Source: Siderastrea radians (Eukaryota > Cnidaria > Anthozoa > Scleractinia > Rhizangiidae). Taken from it: a stretch of 64,000 nt of DNA. The translations under genes were made by a program, and so were the position numbers. The stretch is from contig OZ024890.1 in the NCBI GenBank assembly GCA_964017195.1, positions 49,715,593 through 49,779,592 of the forward strand, written 5' to 3'. Shown in pieces: positions 52,926 through 64,000 of the stretch. Position 1 is the stretch's first letter, and each line of letters begins with the position of its first letter. Below the pieces are notes generated by a model. The model was not told the origin of the DNA. It ran no database searches and saw only the letters and a program-made list of their open reading frames with translations.

Positions 52926-53003
52926 GTGGCTTAGGTGGGAATTGAACCCACGACGTCCTGGTTACTAGACGACTGCTCTACCATCTGAGCTACAAAGCCA
53001 CGA
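52926..53003 (-). tRNA. tRNA-like sequence (probably SINE-derived or pseudo-tRNA)
   Basis: On the minus strand: GGCTTTG acceptor half, A box TAGCTCAGATGGTAGAGC, a loop CTAGTAA, B box GGGTTCAATTCCC and CTAAGCC acceptor half. The loop would give anticodon AGT (Thr), but the anticodon stem pairs poorly, so it is likely not functional. Confidence 0.4.
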
Positions 53004-53058
53004 TGGGAACAGCGCGTGGATGAAACCCAATTTGATCTTACATAATCTTGCATCCCTT

Positions 53059-53136
53059 CGTGGCTTTGTAGCTCAGATGGTAGAGCTGTGGTCTAGTAAC
53101 CCAAAGGTCGCGGGTTCGAGTCCCACCTAAGCCAAT
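53059..53136 (+). tRNA. tRNA-like sequence, inverted partner
   Basis: Same family on the plus strand: GGCTTTGTAGCTCAGATGG, loop CTAGTAA, B box GGGTTCGAGTCCC, CTAAGCC end. The anticodon stem again mispairs. Together with the copy at 52,926-53,003 it forms an inverted pair. Confidence 0.4.
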
Positions 53137-53161
53137 CAATTTTGTCAGTGGCTTTCGATTT

Positions 53162-53880
53162 TCAGTGTAAGAGTCGTGATAGTTCGGTTCCTCTGGTGAG
53201 AATGTCAGCTGGGTTACTCTTCGATCTTATGTAACGGAAGTCATCCACTCCGACAGTTTCTTGGATATCTGCTACTCTGGCTGATACGAAACGTTTAAAT
53301 GGCGGTGGTGGGGTCCCTATCCAAGATGAGACAGCAGAAGAGTCCACCCAGAAGGGTTTTTTTTTGTAATCTTGGATGTTCGCGAACTGCAGTGACGTTC
53401 TGCTTTGCAATCTTGGATGTTCGCAAACTGCAGTGACGTTCTGCAAGTGTCATACATCCTTACAAGTGTTAAACAACTCATGAGCTCCAGTATTGGGATC
53501 GTCTTCTTCTTCAACGGTGCAACGAAGGAATTGATCATTATAGGGACGCACTTGTAACTTCCATTCTGTAACTCCCATCGAAGGAAAATGACTTCACCAT
53601 ACGCTTTCCCGCCACCATCACAGAATCCATGGACTTGGGGTACCCCAACTGCATGACTTGGTTTCAACTTTCGATCGAATTCGAACGCTAGGAGATGATT
53701 CATGGTTTGCACATTTTCCATCCACTTGCTTTGAATGCTCGCTGGCAGGATCTCGTCCCAGTTATAGCCTGAAATCCACAGTTCTTGTAAGTCGATTATA
53801 AACTTTATTGCTACGGGTAACACAAGACCCATAATTTGCCAACAAGACCTAAGCAACGTCTCTTTTGCGGGTCACCTTAA
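53162..53880 (-). mobile_element. BEL/Pao retrotransposon fragment
   Basis: Minus-strand frames encode the RT-to-RNase H part of a BEL/Pao polyprotein: WDEILPASIQSKWMENVQTM, VPQVHGFCDGGGKAYGEV, PILELMSCLTLVR, then, after a frame break, FWVDSSAVSSWI and KSNPADILTRG. A 40-bp segment (53,364-53,443 region, ATCTTGGATGTTCGC...) is duplicated in tandem and disrupts the frame. No LTR or integrase is visible. Confidence 0.75.
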
Positions 53881-53889
53881 TTCCAAAAG

Positions 53890-54600
53890 CTGCGACATTT
53901 ATTCTTAGCACACTAGACGCACTAGGCCTCCCTTCATTGACCATTAATTAACTTGGACTAAATGGCTTGGACTTAACCTGGAATTAATACTTATTTAAAA
54001 CAATTATATCAACCGTACTCAGGAAAGGAAGAAAGTAGTTTGGTTCAAAAGCAAAGTGCTTGACTCCTGTAGATTAACATATAGCTAAGTGTTCTGGTTA
54101 GGTCAAACAGAGAGATGCGGTATATATGGCACGAGATAAATACTTTTGAAAATGGCATTATTAAATGGGACAATACATCAAACGTTAAGGGAGTAAATGG
54201 ATATGTGAACTCTAATGGGCTCAACAAAGCTTATTCTTTAAATAATGCTACTGACGGAGGATTATAGTTTTACGGTCATCTACTCCTTTGTGTACAAGTC
54301 ATACGTCTACTAGCCTTCACCTCCTAGGTCGACACTGACCTGTCCCAACGTCCACGAAGTGATATCTGTTTGTAGCCATTATCGCCAAAAAAAATTGAAA
54401 TAAACATAGAATCATCATGAAATATGTCAGAGTTTAAACGAAGTAAAACAGCTGTGCAACTGAACCCATAAAGTAAACCGCAGCTTATTCAATCATTTAC
54501 TGTGTAAATGTATTCAAACCGTGTTCTTCCTTCCCGAGTGCGGTTGATATTACTAAATTAAAACAGTAAAACATATATGCAGTTAAAAAAGTGATTTTGG
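53890..54600. repeat. Dispersed repeat, second copy
   Basis: Colinear with about 14,870-15,660: both begin TTATTCTTAGCACACTAGAC and share TTCAAAAGCAAA, TGACTCCTGTAGATTAACAT and the following 300 bp at high similarity. It leads directly into the Tc1/mariner-like element. Confidence 0.75.
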
Positions 54601-54612
54601 CAAACACTGTCT

Positions 54613-56128
54613 TTTAAACTAATTTTGTCAAACAGGTGTCTTTTAAACGTTTGATCTTATGAAGAAGCTCTACTACAACGTTTGCTGTTCATTACCAAGA
54701 AATACGCTTACATTTGCGCCACAAATTTAATCAATAACGGGCAGATACATTCATTTTCATCAACAAGCATTCATTAACGAGAATGTGATTTTCATTATGC
54801 GAAATTTACATAATCACAAACATTCATTAGCTCTAAGCGACAAACATTCGCTTTTTTGGCCAATCATAAGCAGAAAACATTTACTTCATTTACGTGTAAA
54901 ATAATATCATTAGCAGCAATCGTTTTTGCAAGTGCGCGAATAGACAATCATCTTTAAAATATATCATATTCAATAAGATTTTTATTACCAAGAATAATAT
55001 TCAATAACGTTTCCATGCAACGATTAACGCGAATTCAGCAACGAATAGTGCGATTTTACAAGCAATTGCGCGCTTATCACATGCATTTAGAAAAAGTCCA
55101 TTTTCAAAATAAAAGTGATTTTGCAGTTCTGGCTTGTGCACCACACTGCCATTATAGGGGGGAGTGAATGCTGAACGGTTCAACGACTTCCTTCGAGATG
55201 CACGACTCAACCTCAACCCAGACGATCAAGTGATTTTCATTTATGACGCAGCACCAGCTCATCGGAACGTGGAGGACCCCTGGCCTAACACGGAGCCGAA
55301 GAAGTTACCACCACACAGCCCCTTTCTGAACATCGTTGAACAGGCAATCAGTTGTCTGAGGGCGGCCATCAAAGCAGATATTTCGAGGCCTGACGTACAA
55401 GTGAGGATGGACGACAGGGAAGAAGCAAGAAACCGTGGGCTTACGCTGGGCAGCTTCCACACACAGTTCAGTACATGTATACTTCTGTAAGCGTTACAGC
55501 GCTGTATCGGCAGTATCACCGCCGCGAAATGCGCTAGCTGGCATAGATTTACGCAGACTTATTTACCGCGCTGCATTAATGTTGAAGAAATTGAGGGCTG
55601 AAAAGCCACAAGCCAGAATTGCAAAATCACTTTTTATTTTGAAAATAAATTTTTCTAAATGCCTGTGATAAGCGCGCAATTGTTTGCAAATCGCACTTTT
55701 CGTTGTTAAATTCGCGTTAATCGTTGTATGAAAACGTTATTGAATATTAATCTTTGTAATAAAAATCTTATTAAATATGATATACTTTTAAGATGATTGT
55801 CTATTTGCGCACTTGCTAATACAACTGCTTTTAATATTATTTTACACGTAAATGAAGTAAATGATTTCTGCTTATGATTGGCCAAAAAAGCAAATGTTTG
55901 TCGCTTAGTGGTAGTGAATGTTCGTGGTTATGTAAATTTCGCATAATAAATATCACATTCGCGTTAATGAATGCCTGTTGATGAAAATGAGTGTATCTGC
56001 GCATTATTGATTAAATTTTTTACTCAAATGTAAGCGTATTTCTTGGTAATGAACAGCAAAAGTTGTAGTCGAGCTTCCTCACAAGATTAAACATTTAAAT
56101 GACACCTGCTTGCCAAAATTAGTTTAAG
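54613..56128. mobile_element. Tc1/mariner-like element with ~0.5-kb terminal inverted repeats
   Basis: Left arm 54,613-55,140 and right arm 55,607-56,128 are inverted copies with scattered differences (outer AAACTAATTTTG / CAAAATTAGTTT; inner TCTGGCTTGTGC / CACAAGCCAGAAT). The 466-bp centre keeps only part of a DDE transposase. A piece of the same terminal repeat occurs at 15,715-15,830. Confidence 0.8.
55164..55490 (+). pseudogene. DDE_3-type transposase fragment
   Basis: A 108-codon ORF with IFIYDAAPAHRN (second catalytic Asp and downstream His) and PPHSPFLNIVEQAISCLRAA (catalytic Glu region), the C-terminal part of IS630/Tc1/mariner-type DDE transposases. The first Asp and the DNA-binding domain are missing. 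Confidence 0.7.
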
Positions 56129-57572
56129 AGGCTGCCCACGAAAGAACCATGCAAAAGGTGCTACAGCCTACATCAAAGATTTAGTTCATACTTTGCATAC
56201 AGGCATAACTTGGTGAAGTATTGTTACATGTGGTATTGGTTTGGCTCAAACTTGTAATATTTCTGTTTTCCTGGGGGTCCCCTCAGAGGGCCATTTTCGC
56301 CCTCAAACAGGCATGAATTTAGCGAATATTTGAATGCCCCGACTTCTTCCAGTTTATAAAGCAAATCAATTAAAACCAACTGAATATAATCCACTAGGTA
56401 TAGACTCTTTAACAATACCATTAACATAACTACAACTGTCCTTCATAATTTTTTTTCTCAATATTTTCGGAAGGGAACTTTGTCAATAAAGGAATGTATG
56501 TAAATTTTCCTAGCTCGACGAAAAAAACTTCGCAAAGCTTCACATGAATTGTAGCACATACTGACGTAGAGAGGGTCCTTACCTTTTCGCCTGGTAATTC
56601 AAATGTCTGGGTTTTTCAACATTTTTGGAGAAGTGAGCTCGTAAAGTTGATGATCTCTGGTGAAACTGCAAAGTAAACAATGGTGGTTTCCTGACAATAG
56701 TTTGGATATATTCAAACATATTTGAAGAATCCTGCAGCCATTCCTACTGTAAATTCAATTTCTAACCTTTTCATATCTTCCACAAAGAATTTTACGTCGA
56801 TTTCATCGGGTTTTATATGACAGGAAGTCGTCCAGGAAGTATACATCAACGCCGAAGATGAGAGCTAGCCTGGGGATCTGCTCCTAGCCTGACGCATCCT
56901 GTTGTTTATCCAACTGCGCTGGTACTGCAGACAAGGTGTCTTTTACCTCTGTAGATATTACGGATAAATCGCTTGTTTTTTTATCATTTCCTTGATCTGA
57001 AGACGATCGCTTTTATCCTGGACTCGAAATTGCCATATTGATTTCTGAGCCTTTGCTATAGAAAGTGGTCTGCGGTTGTCAGAAGCTGTGTGTAACCTAT
57101 CATGCCAGAAGCCACAATGCGTCCCGTTTTCAAATGGAAAAATAATAAAGAAAAATGCACAAACAACTTTTTCTTTCCTCTTTTTACCTGAGACATCAGA
57201 CCGTGTATACGGTGCAACTGCCCTAATTCTGCATGCGATAATAAGCGTGATTTGCTTATCTTCTATCGGTAGTTGTGTAATGGTGTGGAATATCATACTT
57301 TCAATAAAAGGGGTTTATATTCCAACTTCAGAACAAAAATAAATGCTGGCTCGGAACTATTACATGTAACTTAATTTTAAATCGCACACACGCGACTGAA
57401 ATCTTACCTTTCGTTTCAGTCATTCGTTTTCTCTACTGTTTCCTTGTTTAAAGAGGAGTTATAATAGCAAACTGTTTACATGAATATGTATTGGCACGAT
57501 TCTAGCCAAATGATTCACATAGGTCTGAAAAAATCAGCAACATACTTATTACATTTTCTGGACCGTGCCAGC
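56129..57572. other. Non-coding interval
   Basis: I see no gene, known repeat or RNA here with confidence. Confidence 0.4.
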
Positions 57573-60500
57573 TTATAAATCTACATTTTTGAGAACTTGA
57601 TAGCACACAGACTCCCACTGCCCTCTCTCAACAAGAGCGTTGACCGTGTCTTCTTCTTGCACACTTTCTTCGGTGTTCCACCTCAGCCTTCCACTCCGAG
57701 CAATGACTGCGAGGCGCGAAAAGTATGATGCCACTTGCTGTGCGCTGAGCCAATCACTGGAAGAAAACAATTTACTCCCGTCAGCCGCACGAACCGACTT
57801 CAAGTTTAAGGCAACAACGGCGGGGTCTCACTTGTTTCCCGTCTGCTCTCTCCTTCAAGGAACAACTTCATGAGATACCCTTTAACCTGCTCTGAAAATC
57901 GAGTAGCTCTCCTGTTCTTCTTTAGGCCCCAGCCGAGTTCAACAGAGGGGTAATCTTTCGCATTCAAATCCCGAGGGAATTCCTCAGAAGACACATAAGA
58001 TGGACGAATACTTGTGCAAGCATAAGCCCCATTTTGTCATAAGCAGAGTCTTTCTGCGGGTGGAAGCAGTGCCTACCAACATCTATGTGTTTCTGCATTG
58101 CTGTACTTGTTTTAAACAGCCTTATACAGCCCGCTTGAGGGCAACTGAATTCAGAAGTTTCTTTGGTGTCGTCATCATTGCTATTTTTGGCTTTGTTGCT
58201 TTTAACTGTTTGCAAGCACCCAACTGACATCCTTGGAGAAGTGAATGGCTCAATAACCACCTAGCCTGTGTCTCCTTGACTACCTCCCCTCTTTGTCAGC
58301 TTCTGGTAATGAACAAATGTTCCCTGGCCGATGTTATAGGCCTTCCACATACTGATTCCTCCTTCAGAAAACTGAAAGTTTGAAAACATCTGGACGCCTG
58401 TCCAGTTGTGGATGTGAATCTGTTGTGCTGACGTGTTTACTTCCACAACTGACGCACGGCAACCCCTTACACCAGAGTACGAGTCTAGTGCCCTCTTCAT
58501 ATCAGACGCATTCTCGACGTCGTGACCCGCGTTGACATACTGGCGTATGTGGGTCTTCATAGGGGATATGTGCCGGTCGCATATATCCTTGCCGCTGTTT
58601 GACTCACTGAAGTCATATTGACTTGTGACGATACCTGTCCGCTGGCTAATTCCATGTATACTTAGCAGCAGAAGAGCGCAGTGATAACAGCTGGCGTTAT
58701 CCGATCTGGCAAACGTTCCCACAATCTCAGGCGATTTCCTCTTTACCTCCGTCAGCGTATTCTTGTAGAGAGACGCCACAGAAAACCGGTTCTGGCTGCA
58801 CTGGTCTAGCAGATGGACATATGTTCTCACCTAATTAAAGAAAGTAAGAAATGATCACAGAAAAATTAAAGCAAGTTTGCATAGAAATGACAACAAGAGA
58901 TATCACTTTCACGCGATTGGATTCTTCAATGTACTAGGGTACAAAAGAAACATTTTTACAAGAAGTTTTCGTAGCCAGTGGGATGGCTTTGCAATGAGGC
59001 AACTGATTCCTTAGTTGTCACACAAACTATATTTGTTACATAGTAAACAAATACACATACGTGTTTACGTTCCTTGCCGGAAGTACCTACGCCTCTTCAC
59101 TCTTATCTGTCTTGCTTTTGTTACGTCAACTTCTATCTACCCCTGAACTTCCTCACACGTATCACTGACTTCCACTTCTGGTTATCATGAGCACTATTCT
59201 ACTGTAGGAATGAACAACAACTTATTAATACTTTATATGTCTGTCAAGGTATTTTTGTTGGAGTCAGAGTCTCTCTCTCTTTTTTAATTTCCTTGTCACT
59301 CTTTACTCCCAGTAGGATATGATCTGGTAGGTAAAGGGTTGGTGAAGTCTTGTGTCCAGTGCTTAAGTGTCTGGGAGCATCATTACTCTCCCATAAATGG
59401 GATGCTAGTTCATCGCAGGGTTACCCCCCCTCCCTGTTCCTTTTTCTTTATTTGCAAGTACATTGACCTGGGCTACGTACTGCTACACAACTCATGAAAT
59501 CTCTGCGCGTATTGTCTGTAATACCACAGAGTAAAGTAAAGTGACGGCAGGATTCGATATCCATCATCCGATTTTGTTGACGAAAAAGAACGTCACTTTT
59601 TCCAGATTTTACTTTAGAACTTTTCACAGTGCAATAAAATGAGCTAAACTAGCCAACTTGGATTTGTTTAGCCGTAAAAGTGCTGTGATCCTCACTGACT
59701 GTCTTCTCCTTACTATAAATCACGATATTTCCCTCATAATTTCACAGTTGCCCTCGTCTCTCAGCCTTTCGCCTTGGACATTATCCTCCGATTTACCAGC
59801 CACCAGAAGGGATTAATTTACTAAATACACGCCATGCTCGCACCCAGGTATTCTCACGGTTTTTATACCTCAAATTATTCCCTCAGTTTAGTAATCACAG
59901 CTGTTACGTGCCAGGAACGACCTTTTTTCCCAAACCATTCACCTTGGGTTTCTCTGAACTCCATAGGCAGAAACTTCATCGCCCAGTCCATGACGACGAG
60001 GGCTTGTTGTGGTGTCATGCAGTCCAGAATGTCATCCTTCGCAACGTCTTGATGAACTGCTCTTAGAATGTGCGCTTTCCATGCTTCGATCTTATCAATG
60101 GCATTGTTTACATCGCGTTGTGGCTCCTCTTCTTCTTCTTGGTATCTTAATAAAAGAACACAGCTGTATAATTCAAAAGGATCTATTGACGTAAAGCAAT
60201 ACCTAACAACTCAACCAATGGCTTTTTTCTGATCCAAATAGAAATATACTAATCTATGCCGACCATGCACAAATTTCAGATTTAAACTTACCTAAATGTA
60301 ACATCTGCACAAGACAGAGCCATTTCTATCTCAGCTAAAACATTTCTGAGGTCGTCGCAGCTTGCGCAAGACAGCGTATGTTCTTGGAGACAGGTTTCCT
60401 TTAGATCACAGTCTGTGTCGGACAAGGCAAATACGCGGCAATGGTCTGCGCAATGACTTTCAGGGGATTTATGGACCTTGAAGTCTGTTTTTAAGTAATA

Positions 60501-61786
60501 CCTTCCAACCTTCAAGCGACGTTTGATGTCTCGTGTCCATGAAGGTGACTTTCCTGCAAAAAGAAACGCATTGGCTAGTATCTAAATCAACTTCTTTAAA
60601 TCACCATTATGTTCTTTATCGACAACCATGTTTCCATGTACGGACCGAGTTTCCCCAACCGGTTCACCACATCTTCAAGTGTATCAAAGGCTTGGGAGCC
60701 TTCAGTTGCAATGTTGTCTAACCCTGCTAGGGATTTCTTTTGAGATGCCACACAAACCTACAGGATTATAAAATATCAGGCTTTAGCTAACTTGTGTAGA
60801 GAATCGCCCTTCTCGTTTCCCATAGCTCTTTCCTCCCTTACCCTCTCCTCTTTGTTGAGAGCACACTATCTAATTCACTAAATCGTCTTTGTGCTTTTTT
60901 GCCATCTCTCTTTTTCTCTCTGTCTCTCTCTACTCTTGCAGCCTAACTGTAAAATGCTAAACAGAGTTGATCGCCCAAGTGGTTCAAAGGCTGTTTCCTG
61001 GCAATAACGATGGTATAAATCGACCAGCCTTGAGACAATCACTGTCCTCACAACATTTGGAATTTCTATCAGGTCACCGTTTGACAGCTTGAGCGTTTTT
61101 GTCCCACATGCCACATCTTGTAAGAAATTCGGTCTACTAATGAAGTCGAGGAAGTGATCGACCTTGTTGGGGGCTAGCCGTGTGCGTGAAAGTGTCTCTG
61201 TTGGTGGTATCGGTTTTCCTAAACCCGTCTTGGCAGCATGCCTTCTTGCCTCATCTATGGCCCAAATACTCAACCCAGGGATTATCTGTTGGAGACGTGC
61301 TTTTGTGTAGTCATTAACAAAAACGGACAGGATTTGTCGCTTTGTAAACCAACCGCTCGCTTCTTCGTATAAAGTTACCAATCTTGAAAGTTCGCTTGTC
61401 TCTACGCTCTCTTTCCTTTGATTTTAGACTTTGGCATCTTCTTTTGATATGAGCTCTGCAAGTAATGTTGTAGCTTGTCCTGGTGCGAGGCAATCAAGAG
61501 CAAGCTGGACAACCTCCCGCCCCTTTTGCTTGTAATACCTTTGTGTGCTTGGTGCAGCGTCTTTCCACGGAATGCTTAACTGCCGTACCACTGGGTCCAC
61601 CTTTCCATTTGAATTAGGTACTGCTCTGATAAAGTCATTTAATATTTTCAATGCAGTCTTGAAACAGGGAGTCGCAAACCATTCTTGCGATATTTCTACC
61701 TCAGACAAGAAGTCATTCATGTCATCGATGCGTACATCATGGTTTTGACAATCAATCTTCCAAAAACGAAAGATAAAGTAAAACAA
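57573..61786 (-). pseudogene. Multi-exon gene of an unnamed TE-like family with C2H2 finger, multiply broken
   Basis: Exons read leftward. 61,758-60,956: N-terminal region (WFTKRQILSVFVNDYTKARL, KLSNGDLIEIPNVVRT) with an in-frame TAA at 61,426-61,424. About 60,754-60,600: VCVASQKKSLAGLDNIATEG. 60,554-60,292: CADHCRVFALSDTDC and DLRNVLAEIEMAL, Cys/His-rich. About 60,153-59,890: ALVVMDWAMKFLP. 58,831-57,990: RSDNASCYHCALLLLS and YDFSESNSGKDICDR, possibly RNase H-like acidic residues, with TAG at 58,263-58,261, then a C2H2-like FSCPQAGCIRLF...MQKHIDVGRH. Frameshifts near 58,000 and 57,845 precede the final SDWLSAQQVASYFSRLA segment. I do not know the function; a domesticated or decayed transposase is an inference. 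Confidence 0.6.
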
Positions 61787-63420
61787 AAATGTTCAATATT
61801 AGTTCCTCAGTCTCAGAGAAGTATCCAGTTTACCGGGAGAAAAGTACAATTGTCATGTTTAGTTTAAAAATGCAGACTCCCCAGATAAGGTAGTAATGGC
61901 ATAATTCCATGATGACCCATACGCACGTAGGTAAGAAGCTAAGAGGATTCGCCAAAATTGCAAAATTCTTATATAAGAAAACAATAATACATGTATGTTT
62001 ACGTAAATAATGTTAAGATATAGATTTAGCCAAGCCTAAAAGCGGAACTCCATATCTACCGGTTACCATCGGCCGCCTATAAATTTTTCAGAATTTATCT
62101 TGTTTACTGTTATTAACCTAGGTACTTGACCTCGTTAATTTAATACTGTATAGTTTCATTAAGCGTATCATTTTAGTATAAACTTAGAGTTATAATTCTG
62201 TTTCGTGATTCAAGCAAATTTAGTATCTATTTGTGCTTTCACTTTAAGTTCGCTAGGCAAATTCATTTAATCGTTTATCGGCATTTTTCGTTTGTTTTGA
62301 TTGCTGTTATTTTATTTGTCGCTTTATATTTTGTAATTGGAGACGCGTGTTCGCTTCGAAACTACTAGAAATTCTCTTTTGGTTTTGTTTACAGATTATT
62401 GCACAGTGTTGCACACATTTGACACATTTTGTCGTAAATTCAATCTGTTTATTGTGAATAACTTTGATTCTGTTTTACAACTGTCAATTGGAAAGCTATG
62501 TTCTTCTAATTCTGTTTGGCAAACGGATACGCTTCATTCGTTTTAAAATACAAAGGTCATGCTTTAGGTCAGAATTATTTGTTCGCAAATTAGTACTTTT
62601 CTGCTCGACTTATAAGCTTGATTTTGCTCTAACCTTACATCCTTGAATGTAGAATCCTGTTTTTCATCATGTTATGGCCGCTGGATACTTTTTTACTGTA
62701 AAATTATCCACTGTTTTCAAGAGTTATTTCACCGCTACGCGAGTCGCTTGTGCAACACGCGCCAAAAGACTTACGCGATTCCTCGCACGCCATTGGCTAG
62801 AAGCTGCACAAAAACTGCTACATGTAAGAATGTCATGAAATGCGACGTACGTACGGACGCACCCGCGAGTCATTCCGCTTGCCAATGACCATAAAAAATT
62901 GCCAGCATGCCTCTTTAAGGACGCCTCTTAGTATGGGTATGGGGCTCCACTCTTGCGGCCTTCGGCCGCAAAGGAGTTCCGCTATAACTAGTATTTTATA
63001 TTGTTCTAACTATTTACGCTTGTGCAACCGTTAGCAAACAAATCTTACTTCATCGGCTTTAGAATCGTAAATTTCTGAAAGGATGACTCTAGAGTCTGGT
63101 GATGGTACCTAAGAATATAACATAAATGTGATTTTAATACCAGACACTGAAAGAACGGAGGGTAAGGAGTTGTTATCAATTTAAGTCCCCAACCTTTCGG
63201 AACTGCCGAAAAAAATAGCTGGGTAGTCGGCCTAGGGTGGGTGAAGAGGGGCAGCGGAGGCAAAAAAGACTCAACCACCTGGTCTACAACAGATTCTAAG
63301 TGTTTCAAAGAGCCTAGGGATAGGGCAGGATACGAAGAAACAAGAGGAAAATGTTTCTAAAGAATTAAAAAAAAACAAGGGGGAAAAGGAAACCACGACG
63401 GAAGAAGAAAGAAACAGCAA
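61787..63420. other. Non-coding interval
   Basis: No exon, RNA or repeat is clearly supported. It may be intron of the leftward gene. Confidence 0.4.
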
Positions 63421-63426
63421 AAGAAC

Positions 63427-63429
<3 letters not shown>

Positions 63430-63504
<75 letters not shown>
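63430..63504. repeat. (GA)n microsatellite
   Basis: About 37 uninterrupted AG units. Confidence 0.95.
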
Positions 63505-63510
<6 letters not shown>

Positions 63511-63596
63511 AAAGAAAGAAAGTAAGATGGAAAGAAAGACAGAAAGTAAGTAAGAAATGCTAAATGTTCAAATGAAAATTTACTTATTTTATTTAC

Positions 63597-63677
63597 CTCC
63601 ACGTTTTTTGCTTCTTCGCTTGTTGTTTGTAAAGGAGGTGTGAGCTTATTGTTAGCAGATGCAACTTGAGATAGTGC
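63597..63677 (-). CDS. Candidate 81-nt exon, duplicate B
   Basis: On the minus strand an 81-nt open segment is flanked by TTATCCAG and GTAAAT. It encodes 27 residues with SANNKLTPPLQTTSEEA and is homologous to the segment at 63,765-63,845. It may belong to the leftward gene, whose 5' end would lie beyond the window. Confidence 0.45.
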
Positions 63678-63764
63678 CTGGATAAAAGAAAGTCGGAAAA
63701 TAAAATCAGACAGAATATGAAGGACGAAAAGAAATAAAAACGATATTCCACTCATTTGACTGAC

Positions 63765-63845
63765 CTTTGTCTCGTCTGTAACATCGCTTATTGCTGGAAG
63801 TGACGGTATAAGCTTATTGCTGGCAGGTACAACTGGAAGTAATAC
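63765..63845 (-). CDS. Candidate 81-nt exon, duplicate A
   Basis: An 81-nt open segment flanked by TTTTCAG and GTCAGT on the minus strand. It encodes PASNKLIPSLPAISDVT and matches duplicate B in length, phase and sequence, indicating a frame-preserving exon duplication. Confidence 0.45.
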
Positions 63846-64000
63846 CTGAAAAGAACAGACGTATCCTTTTACAAGAGAACATCCCTCATATAATCAAATT
63901 AACGATGGACTTTCCTGGTAATTTTTTTAAAATTAAAAGCATATCAATATTAATATCAATTCAAAAAATTCCCCAACGGGTATACAGAATAAGGAACGTG

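Noticed and set aside
52926..53136. Functional tRNA-Thr gene pair
   Set aside because: A and B boxes and acceptor ends are good but the anticodon stems do not pair; a tRNA-derived repeat is more likely.
63271..63755. Leucine/serine-rich ORFs
   Set aside because: They translate the (GA)n microsatellite.

Overview
The window looks like animal nuclear DNA, most probably from an anthozoan cnidarian such as a stony coral or sea anemone. The reasons are intron-containing genes with GT/AG junctions, abundant Penelope-like retroelements carrying hammerhead ribozyme motifs, secreted pentraxin genes, and PIF/Harbinger, BEL/Pao and Tc1/mariner-type elements. This assignment is an inference; no marker gene fixes the species.

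Bases 1 to about 14,080 hold the right-hand part of an AT-rich Polinton/Maverick (adintovirus-like) element whose left end lies outside the window. A leftward pair (fibre-like protein, packaging ATPase) faces a rightward late module: a PPxY protein, a penton-like protein, a small basic protein, the major capsid protein, a pX/pVI-like protein with four QxGG sites, an adenain-like protease, two zinc-ribbon ORFs, a PLA2 capsid protein and a chromodomain integrase. A replication module follows: a BRO-N/nuclease/zinc-finger fusion, a small AT-hook protein, and a protein-primed family B DNA polymerase. Seven late genes share a TCTAA(A)CTAAT-like motif just before their ATG, often overlapping the previous stop codon; the two replication genes share a different box.

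The most unusual signal is a chain of overlapping -1 reading frames in the late module. Zinc ribbon to PLA2 carries the slippery heptamer GGGAAAC, a 5-nt spacer and an 8-bp GC-rich hairpin. PLA2 to integrase carries A AAA AAC, a 7-nt spacer and a 14-bp stem. The integrase frame has no ATG upstream of its first catalytic Asp. This is the layout of retroviral gag-pro-pol frameshifting and would attach integrase to a capsid protein in small amounts. The protease is also in the -1 frame, opening at an A10 run. The element additionally has real-looking damage: an in-frame TGA at 6315 and a +1 break in the polymerase.

From 14 to 34 kb there are minisatellites, foldback elements, a decayed zinc-phospholipase-C/P1-nuclease-like gene (17.2-19.7 kb), several broken Penelope copies and the first pentraxin gene (27.9-32.8 kb, with a Penelope copy in its second intron). 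A nearly intact PIF/Harbinger element lies at 34.2-38.5 kb. Pentraxin copies 2 and 3 lie at 39.5-42.8 and 45.3-48.1 kb. Each pentraxin copy is followed by antisense remnants related to the 17-kb gene, so the duplicated unit seems to be a convergent gene pair.

From 49.6 kb on come a Penelope element with long direct repeats and a lost RT active site, tRNA-derived sequences, a BEL/Pao fragment, a Tc1/mariner-like element with terminal inverted repeats of about 0.5 kb, and a multi-exon leftward gene of an unnamed TE-like family (57.6-61.8 kb) broken by stops and frameshifts. Two duplicated 81-nt exon candidates and a (GA)n microsatellite are near the right edge.
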